Origin: Myotis daubentonii
Taxonomy: Eukaryota > Chordata > Mammalia > Chiroptera > Vespertilionidae
Assembly: GCF_963259705.1 (NCBI RefSeq)
Contig: NC_081842.1
Coordinates: 40,327,796 to 40,391,795 of the forward strand
Direction of reading: 5' to 3'
Length of the DNA stretch: 64,000 bases
The notes beneath the pieces were generated by a model that did not search any database, was not told where the DNA came from, and saw nothing but the letters and a program-made list of their open reading frames with translations. The position numbers were made by a program, and so were the translations under genes. Shown piece by piece: positions 57,597 to 64,000 of this stretch (position 1 is its first letter; the number at the start of each line of letters is the position of its first letter).

Positions 57597-57599
57597 CAT
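57597..57599 (-). CDS. DNAJC19: DNAJC19 exon 1, start codon
   Basis: Exon 1 contributes only ATG: on the minus strand gagccATG|gtgagt. The next exon supplies GCC AGT ACA (Ala-Ser-Thr). The context is a good Kozak match. 5'UTR sequence lies above 57599; its start is not defined by sequence alone. Confidence 0.93.
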
Positions 57600-57843
57600 G
57601 GCTCCGGCTCGGCTCCCCTGCCTCCGCCGAGAGCGCGGTTCATCCCAGCCCGAAAGGCCGCGGCCACAGCTCCCCGCCGCTCCCAGAAGGCGAGGGCGCC
57701 GCCAGCGGGGACCCAACGTCCACGCTCGGGCGTCCGCAACACTCGGTAGCGGCGCCGCGACCTGGGCCGGAAAACTGTCGTAAAAGGTGACAGCGGGCGG
57801 CAGGCAAGGTTGCTCTCGGGGGCAGACGGGGGACGCGGCTTCC

Positions 57844-57849
57844 GATTGG
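57844..57849 (-). promoter_or_regulatory. CCAAT box
   Basis: CCAATC on the minus strand, near the likely DNAJC19 start, beside GC box and ETS-like sites; a candidate NF-Y site. Confidence 0.55.
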
Positions 57850-58074
57850 TGGATGGGCGGCAGGGCCCGCCTCCCTGGGCTCGGCGGCGGGGCTGCTCGG
57901 AGCTCCGGGGTTTGCTCCCGGCCAGGGCCTTGGGGAACCCCTCCGGGGCAGAGAATGGCGTGGACGAGCCTGAGGAAATGCTGGGCAGCCGCACTCTGAA
58001 TTTCCCTCCCTCGCAGAATCTCCATTTGCAGTTTATTTATTTCTTTTTTTTTAGTGCGTTTCTTCATTGCATTA

Positions 58075-58375
58075 CTTTTATTTTTTATTATTACTTATCA
58101 GAAATTATTTTTTTAAGTATTTACTGTTGAAAGTATTACAGATGTCCCCTTTGTGTTTGCATTTTTTCCCCATTGACCCCGGCACCCCGGACCCGCCCCT
58201 CCCAGGCCTTCACCATTCTATTGCCTGTGCCTAAGGGCTATGCAAATATGCATATAAATTCCCTGGTTATTCACTCCCCTCCCACCCCCTCACCCCGCCT
58301 TCCCTCTGAAATTCGTCAGTTTGTTCCATGCTTCTAGGTCTGTGGCTTTATTTTATTCATCAGATTTTCTTTTTC
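58075..58375 (-). mobile_element. L1 3'UTR fragment (antisense)
   Basis: gttgaaagtattacagatgt, cccattgaccccggcacccc, gcctgtgcctaagggctatg, catataaattccctggttat and cagtttgttccatgcttcta match the antisense L1 3'UTR like that at 7285-7450. Confidence 0.8.
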
Positions 58376-58394
58376 ATTAGATTCTACATTCAGC

Positions 58395-58700
58395 GATTTT
58401 TTAAAAAAATTATTTTTATTGTTAAAAGTATTACAGATGTCCCCCATTTCCTCCCCTTGCCCCCTTCCATCCTGCTTCCGCCCGCCTCCCCCCCACCCCC
58501 CTTCACCGCACTATTGTCTGTGTCCATGGGCTATGCATATATACATATAAGTTCTTTGGGTAATCTCTTCCCCTCCCTTGAACCTCCTCCCCTCTGAGAT
58601 CTGTCAGTCTCTTCCATTTGTCCATGTCTCTGGACCTATTGTGTTCACCAGTTTATTTTGTTCATTGGATTCCACATGGAAGTGAGATCATGCCATTTAG
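58395..58700 (-). mobile_element. L1 3'UTR fragment (antisense), second copy
   Basis: gttaaaagtattacagatgt, ttgtctgtgtccatgggcta, catataagttctttgggtaa, gttcattggattccacatgg. Adjacent to the first copy in the same orientation; two insertions or a duplication. Confidence 0.8.
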
Positions 58701-59740
58701 TTTGTTTATAATTGTTAAGAGTAATGTTATCTTAAACATGTCATCGTGAAGCCAAATGAATAGGTAGTAACCCGGAATAGCAAACTTGAAGCTGTTCCAG
58801 AAAGCCAAAGGGTGTTTCAGGGGTTGCTCGGAATCATTATTTTATTTTATTTTTTCATCACTAAAAAGGACTTATTCAGGGGGGAAAAAAAGGATTGCAA
58901 ATTCTCATTCTTTTATTAAAATTTTTTATTTATTTAAATATGTGACTGGACAATACCTTGTGTCAATGTTTGGGGTTTTGTTTTGTATAATGGGATTACC
59001 CCTTCAAAGACAGCTAATATTCTGATCATGTGATATCAAAATTCCCCACAACTAAAAAGTGCTATTTACAGTTCCTATTCACAGCTCTCTCCCTCTCCTA
59101 AAATAAAAAGCAGGGTGTGGTTTTGCCTTTACAGGACATCAGTTTCCTATATCCCTACATAAATGCTTGAGAAGAGAAAAACAATGGAGACAATAATGGA
59201 AGTTTTACAATGCAATCTTTGGATGAGCAAAATAAGTTTGGAGTTTCTTCCCAAAGCATTAGAAATCTGTTTCCATTGCCATGAAATCCTGCTTTGATGA
59301 GCTGGTTGGTTATTCGACAAGCATGCAAATGTACTGGCTTTGTTTTCCTCATCTGTCACAAGATTCTGCACTTGTATCTCTAAGAGCTTTTCTAACCCTG
59401 AGATTTTTGTAAATGTAATGTATTGTCAACAAATGATTCAGCACTAAGACAGCAGAGTTCAGTGTACATCTTCCTTTCTTGCCTCTCTTTTAACTAGCTT
59501 TTACCCAACAACCACAATAGAAATAAGTGATGCATAAGACCTTGGACCAAATTGGCCTTCTGAAAAAAATGTATTATTATGTTTTTTTTTTTTGTTTGTT
59601 TTGTTTTGTATATACAAACGATGGCATGCAGCTTGCTTGAGGAACAGGTTACCATACAGAAGCCCAGCCCCAAGGAGCCAGGGATGGGCTATGCAGGGGG
59701 CACATTAAGTGGAGATAGCTCTCTTTTTTGGAGGCAAATC
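58701..59740. other. Intergenic, nothing recognised
   Basis: AT-rich DNA with poly(T)/TTTG runs near 59580-59605. No gene. Confidence 0.5.
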
Positions 59741-59749
59741 AAACTAGAT

Positions 59750-59935
59750 GTTCTACCTGGCTGTGTCACTTACTAGTTGTGTGACCCAGACAAGTTATTT
59801 TTAACCCTGACTTTTCTCATTTGTAAAACAAGGGCAATGATGTCTACCTGGCTGAATTTTTGTGAGGATAGAGATTAAATAAAAGTGTGTCCTGCACATA
59901 ATTCCACCTCAGTGTGTGGCTGTTGTTATCAGGAG
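59750..59935 (+). repeat. MIR SINE
   Basis: cactta ctagttgtgtgacc, gacaagttatttttaaccct, ttctcatttgtaaaacaagg, tacctggctgaatttttgtg and gattaaataaaagtgtgtcc match MIR order and spacing. Confidence 0.88.
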
Positions 59936-60842
59936 GGAAGTCAGAGTACAGGTGGTTGTGCAGAGGCCTTTCCAGTTCTCATGACACCTTGACTCATGGA
60001 TGTAAACCTGGTATTCCCTTCCCTACCCACAACACAGGGGACTAGCGGGCACGAGAGAAAGGAGCCAGGCACATCTGCTCAATTTTTCCTCTCACATTTG
60101 TCAATCAGGTAAGTGAGGAATAAATGAGAAGCAAGAAGGCATAGCCAGAGTGTTCTTGCACTGTGGTTTCAAATAGTTTTTGATCATGATTCTTTATAAG
60201 AAGTGTATGTTACATAATGACTCAGGGAATGAATATATACTTGAACATACTCATAAACACACACATGCACATATAAGTGCACAATGAATTTAACATGTAT
60301 TCAAATGGAATTTAATTGAAAGTAATGTTTTTGAGGCAACATTTTTTCTTCATGAAATGCATGCTGGTCTTCTCTATTTCTTAAAAAAAAATGCTGAGAA
60401 ACCCATTAAATCCACAGCCCCTAATTGGGTATGATCTGAAGTTTGGAAGTCATCTCCCCATAAAAATCCACACTTGGAAATATGATGCTGGGCAAATAAG
60501 AGTTGGTATTGTTCCCTAAAAACTGTGTCAGCCATTGTGCTAAATGCTTTATGTAGATGATTTAAATTCACTCAGTGACAGTGATACTTATTTCTGCTTT
60601 GCAGATGATGACATTTTGCCAGGTACACTGTTTTCTCTTCCAGTTCCCTTCTTTACCGATTTCCATTCTGCTCTGTGTCCCAAATGAGCACATGAAGCTA
60701 GGAGGCCGACCTTAGTGAGCTCTCTCTGCCTTCTGCCTTGGGATTCATTTTGTCTAAGGTCAGAAGGGAGGAGGAGTGTGAGTTCATGGTCTTCATTTCT
60801 CCATTTTTCTTTCTGGTGGTTGTCCCTGAAGAATCCAGTTCC

Positions 60843-60859
60843 TGGTGTGTGTGTGCGTG

Positions 60860-60911
<52 letters not shown>
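60843..60911. repeat. (GT)n microsatellite
   Basis: Long GT run interrupted by gcgtgtgtgcg near its left end; source of the His/Thr-repeat frame on the minus strand. Confidence 0.95.
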
Positions 60912-60912
<1 letters not shown>

Positions 60913-61271
60913 TTCAGGTAATTACTACCACTCCTTGCTCCCTCAGGTCTAAGGATAGTACCGACTCCATTGGCTCTCTCTGCCTTGCTAGACACAGAAC
61001 ACTTAACCATCATTTGTTAGTTTCCTTCAGTTTTGTCCACATTTTTGTAAATAGTCCCTTTATTAAAGTCTTAGCCATTCCACTTGGGTATGCCATCTGT
61101 TTCCAGCATGGATTTTGACTGTTGTTAGAGGCAACTGAAATAATTCAAGTAGGAGACGATGGTAGCTATGCCAGGCCAGCTGAGCCAAGGGTTTGGTGAG
61201 CCTGAGGGGTGGGAGCGGGGTGCGTGAAGGATGTAGAAAAGACAGACAAAGAGAATAAGCTGGGTCTAGGT

Positions 61272-61496
61272 CAGCCGTGGGCAAACTACGGCCCGCGGGC
61301 CGGATCCGGCCCGTTCACCTGTTCTATCCGGCCCGCGGAGCCGAAAGAGCGGAGGGTTCTCTTGCTCTCCTTTCCGCTCCTTCACCAGCAGCAGTGTTAA
61401 CATGGCAACGTTGGGAAACACGGCCGCAGCTCCTTCTCCTGAGTCCAGTTTAAGAACCCATTGTGGCCCTCGAGTCAAAAAGTTTGCCCACCCCTG
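61272..61496 (+). mobile_element. Non-autonomous hAT element (GGGCAAACT family)
   Basis: 225 bp, CAGCCGTGGGCAAACT to AGTTTGCCCACCCCTG, perfect 8-bp target duplication GTCTAGGT (61264-61271, 61497-61504). Shares terminal parts with 32586-32794 in the opposite orientation (aagaacccattgtggccctc, gagtcaaaaagtttgcccac), but its interior (cctttccgctccttcaccag, aacatggcaacgttgggaaa) differs. Confidence 0.95.
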
Positions 61497-61504
61497 GTCT
61501 AGGT

Positions 61505-61815
61505 GGATCTTCCTGTGCCTGGCTGAGGCCACAGAGGGAGATCCAGAGACAAGTTGAGCCTTTATTTTATAGCCAGAGGTAAACAAAGTAGTGGTCACCA
61601 TAGTTACACTGTTCTTGTGAGTTTCACTTGTTTTGGCAGCACTTGCTGCACCTCCCACAGCCCATTAGCTACTCAGATAAGATCTAGAGAGCATCATAAG
61701 GTAAAGCCTAATTGTTCTAAGAGGGCTGTGCCCTCTAAACTGAGACTGGTTTGTGGCTTTGCCAACAGGTCAATCTGAGGCTTAACCCTATAGCAGCTCC
61801 CTACAGTAGCAGTGG
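61505..61815. repeat. Unassigned repeat-like region
   Basis: gcacctcccacagcccatta and nearby sequence have the look of an old LTR or similar, but I cannot name a family or find clear ends. Confidence 0.3.
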
Positions 61816-61849
61816 ATGTGGAAAGAAATGGCTGGACCCCTGCTTATAT

Positions 61850-62570
61850 TTTGAAGGAATAGCTGATAGAATTTGCTGGTGGGTGAGATGTAGTGTGTGA
61901 GAAAAAGAAAGGATTCAAGAATGACTCCAAAGCTATAGCTTGAGTAGCTGGAAGGATTGGATTGCCATTTAATGGGACTGGAAAGACTTGAGAAAGAGAA
62001 AGTTAGAGGTGGGAACTTTTTCATGTTAAGTTTGAAATACCAGCTTGATAGCTAAGCAATGTTTTCAAGTAGGCATTTGAATATTCATGTATGGCATCAA
62101 GAGAGAAGTCTCAAGTCTTAAGCCCATAGATAGTCTTATGAAATCACCCATTCCATGAGTGGAGAGAGAAACAAGAGGAATAAGGCATGTGTTTGGGGAA
62201 TCTTCCATATTTGGAGTTTAGGGATATGAGGAAAACCAGAAAATTAGACTGAAAAGGAGTGACCAGAAACCAGGTGAGTGTGGTGGAAGAATAACCAACA
62301 GTTGACTGCTAGAGATCTTTGGTGATATTTATAAGAAAAGTTTCTGTGATGTGATGGAGTGGTCAAGAGAGGGTGGGAGGAGAAACGTGAAGATATGGAT
62401 CATAAGACATCTCTTCCAAGGAATTTTGCTGAAAAGGGAATTAGAGAAATAGGGCAGTGCCCAGAAGGAGAAGCAGTATGAGAGGTGTGGTTTTTCGTTG
62501 TTGTTTTTTTAAGATGGAAGAAATAAAAGCATGTTTATCTGCTAGAGGAATGATTTTATAGATAATTTAA
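61850..62570 (+). repeat. Old dispersed mammalian repeat, family not assigned
   Basis: gtcaagtaggcatttgaata-like text, tcaagaatgactccaaagct, catgttaagtttgaaatacc, ggaattttgctgaaaaggga and gcatgtttatctgctagagg form the familiar order of a widespread ancient mammalian repeat. It is diverged and I cannot give its name with confidence. Confidence 0.5.
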
Positions 62571-62640
62571 CAAAAGTCACTGAATTATATAATTTAAGAC
62601 TGAGAAGAAACTGTAGAGACCACTCCCCCCTCCGCCCCCC

Positions 62641-62641
<1 letters not shown>

Positions 62642-62687
<46 letters not shown>
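62642..62687. repeat. (CA)n microsatellite
   Basis: Uninterrupted CA run of about 22 units after a C-rich stretch. Confidence 0.95.
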
Positions 62688-62688
<1 letters not shown>

Positions 62689-62689
62689 A

Positions 62690-64000
62690 ATGGCTTCATT
62701 TTTTAAATGAGGAAATGGTTGATTTCTCAGAGTGGTTGATTAACTTTTCTAAAGCCTTGACAGAGTCCAGTTACCACTTACCCTTATTGTCTACTTTCCA
62801 GATGTATATAATGTCAAGGTCATAAGATGAGAGGGTTATAGAATTGCCTTTCCCTATATTTCCTCACCCCTCTTTTTAGGAATTAGCTCAGATTTGGATT
62901 AATGTAGTCTAAATTCCTGACCAGCAGCCATTTAGCCCCCTCACATAGTGCTGTATATAAAGGTAAATGCACTCAATAAGTATTTTCTTCCTTTCTCCTC
63001 ATTCCTCTCCTTTTATCCTCTTTCTTCCCTCCTTTCCTCTAATGAGCCTTCATGATCTGATAATCTGCCATTAGGAGTTCATCCTATCGTTGGGGTATGA
63101 ATATTCTTGGTAAGTGGGGATACTGAGGTTCGATCATCAGACTCCTCTATGAAGTGTTTTAAGAGATCCTTTTGGTTTTATAACTAGTAAAAGGAATACT
63201 TTAATTGGGGTGTAGAAAGGAGAGAAAAAAGAAGAGATTTAGAGCAAGAGGGACTGAGGACTGGCCTGGGTAGGAATACTATGAGGACCTAGGGCATTGG
63301 GGAAGTAGAGGGGATGCTGGGAAACCAGAGGGAAGGCCAGAGGTCCAGCTACTCTTTGCTCCAGTCAGCCTCGTGTACATCCAGTCAGGTGACCCTGCCC
63401 TGCCCTAGGGCTATTCTACAATAATTTATACTATTTCTCCTGTGAGTTTTCTCTTCCTTTTACTCAACTTGTTTCATTTTTTTTCCCCTCACTACATGTG
63501 TTTTAGTCTGACTTCCTATTTTCCTTTCTAATTACAATTTATTTAATCTGGAACATGTGAGTAGAAGGCCAGAGAACTGCAATGTGTTTGACCAGAGTGA
63601 CAACACCCAGGAGGTACGTACTTCTGGATAAAGCCTCTCTTCTCTTCTAGGCTATGAGGAAGGAAATTTGAGGCACTCAGGATTTCAGGGGAAACCTGGG
63701 AATTTGGGTAATGTAGGCGACTTTTTCTCAATGGAGATTTCCCAACAACTCCTCATTTCATTCCATCTTTGCCTGTCTTTCCCCCTTGCCTTTCTCAGAC
63801 TGTTTCCTCCCTTCCCTAGCCAGGATTCCACTTGTAGGCAGCAGCTTTATGCGCTGAATAAATCAAGCCCTCCCTGCTGAGCTGTCAGCAAATGGGACTG
63901 ACCAACAGAACAGTTTGTGTAAGTGCATCTTGTGCCTGGGCCAGGCAGACAAGCACAATTATTTGATTGCTGGAGATTGCCACTAAATGAGGGTGAAATA
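62690..64000. other. Intergenic, nothing recognised
   Basis: No gene, splice-bordered exon or lineage-specific transposon that I can support. Short frames of 60-70 codons are background. Confidence 0.5.

Larger units (their letters stand above)
53475..57750 (-). other. DNAJC19: DNAJC19 gene (TIM14/PAM18), five coding exons
   Basis: Mitochondrial inner-membrane J-protein of the TIM23 import motor; it stimulates mtHsp70 ATPase to pull precursors into the matrix, and it also acts with prohibitins in cardiolipin homeostasis. Loss causes dilated cardiomyopathy with ataxia in people. Five exons with canonical borders give 116 codons plus stop, the human length. The protein starts MASTVVAVGLTIAAAGFAG (inner-membrane segment), continues with YVLQAMKHMEPQVKQVF and [20 protein letters not shown], and carries a C-terminal J domain with intact HPD. 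I recall human as identical apart from LLEGQAKK, which is LLDGQAKK here. Convergent with FXR1, as in human 3q26.33. Confidence 0.98.
57230..57960. promoter_or_regulatory. CpG island promoter of DNAJC19
   Basis: Very GC- and CpG-rich block around DNAJC19 exon 1 in an otherwise AT-rich window. It holds an inverted CCAAT box (gattgg, 57844-57849), a GC box (gggcgg, 57855-57860) and an ETS-type CCGGAA (57767-57772). Long open frames of 363 and 273 codons run through it in both directions, a result of few stops in GC-rich DNA. In human the long form of SOX2-OT starts in the opposite direction next to DNAJC19, so this may be a bidirectional promoter. Confidence 0.85.

Noticed and set aside
56692..57783. 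363-codon plus-strand frame across DNAJC19 exon 1-3 region
   Set aside because: It is antisense to DNAJC19 exons and runs through the CpG island, where GC-rich DNA lacks stops. Arg/Pro/Gly-rich composition, no family I recognise and no splice-independent support.
57246..58067. 273-codon minus-strand frame in the same island
   Set aside because: Same composition effect; it runs through DNAJC19 exon 1 in another frame and into an L1 remnant.
60588..61013. 141-codon minus-strand frame with His-Thr run
   Set aside because: The (GT)n microsatellite keeps the frame open; no conserved protein.

Overview
The window is nuclear DNA from a placental mammal, almost certainly a vesper bat (family Vespertilionidae). 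Two lines of evidence agree. Two conserved mammalian genes are split into exons with canonical splice sites. The interspersed repeats are those of vesper bats: Ves SINEs (tRNA-derived, with long target duplications), HeliBat-type Helitrons (5' TC, 3' hairpin plus CTAG, inserted between A and T) and SPIN-type hAT elements. No prokaryotic genes, CRISPR array or intact viral gene was seen.

Layout. 1-45805 (+): FXR1 (fragile X-related 1), from inside intron 1 to the proximal poly(A) signal. Sixteen coding exons (2-17) were placed at base resolution; exon 1 (start codon, about 17 codons) lies outside the window. With every optional segment included the reading frame gives 677 residues. 45806-53470: intergenic, with one Ves SINE, a double hAT-like MITE, a SPIN copy and a HeliBat. 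53475 to about 57750 (-): DNAJC19 (TIM14/PAM18), five coding exons, 116 codons plus stop, with a CpG-island promoter at about 57230-57960. 57960-64000: gene-poor DNA with L1 3' ends, MIR, an hAT MITE and microsatellites; it lies on the side where SOX2-OT begins in human.

The two genes share synteny, not a pathway: FXR1 is a cytoplasmic RNA-binding translational regulator and DNAJC19 belongs to the mitochondrial inner-membrane import motor. They are convergent.

The most unusual part is the transposon load. About a dozen HeliBat copies fill roughly 8 kb, mostly FXR1 intron 3. They include a decayed helicase-bearing copy, two head-to-tail tandem pairs with no spacer, and one subfamily that carries an inverted pair of sequences matching the CTCF core motif (a perfect 20-bp stem in one copy). 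Other HeliBats carry octamer (ATGCAAAT), CCAAT and YY1-like (AAGATGGCGGC) motifs near their 5' ends. hAT elements sit unusually close to Helitron ends. These are the best candidates for something not yet described.
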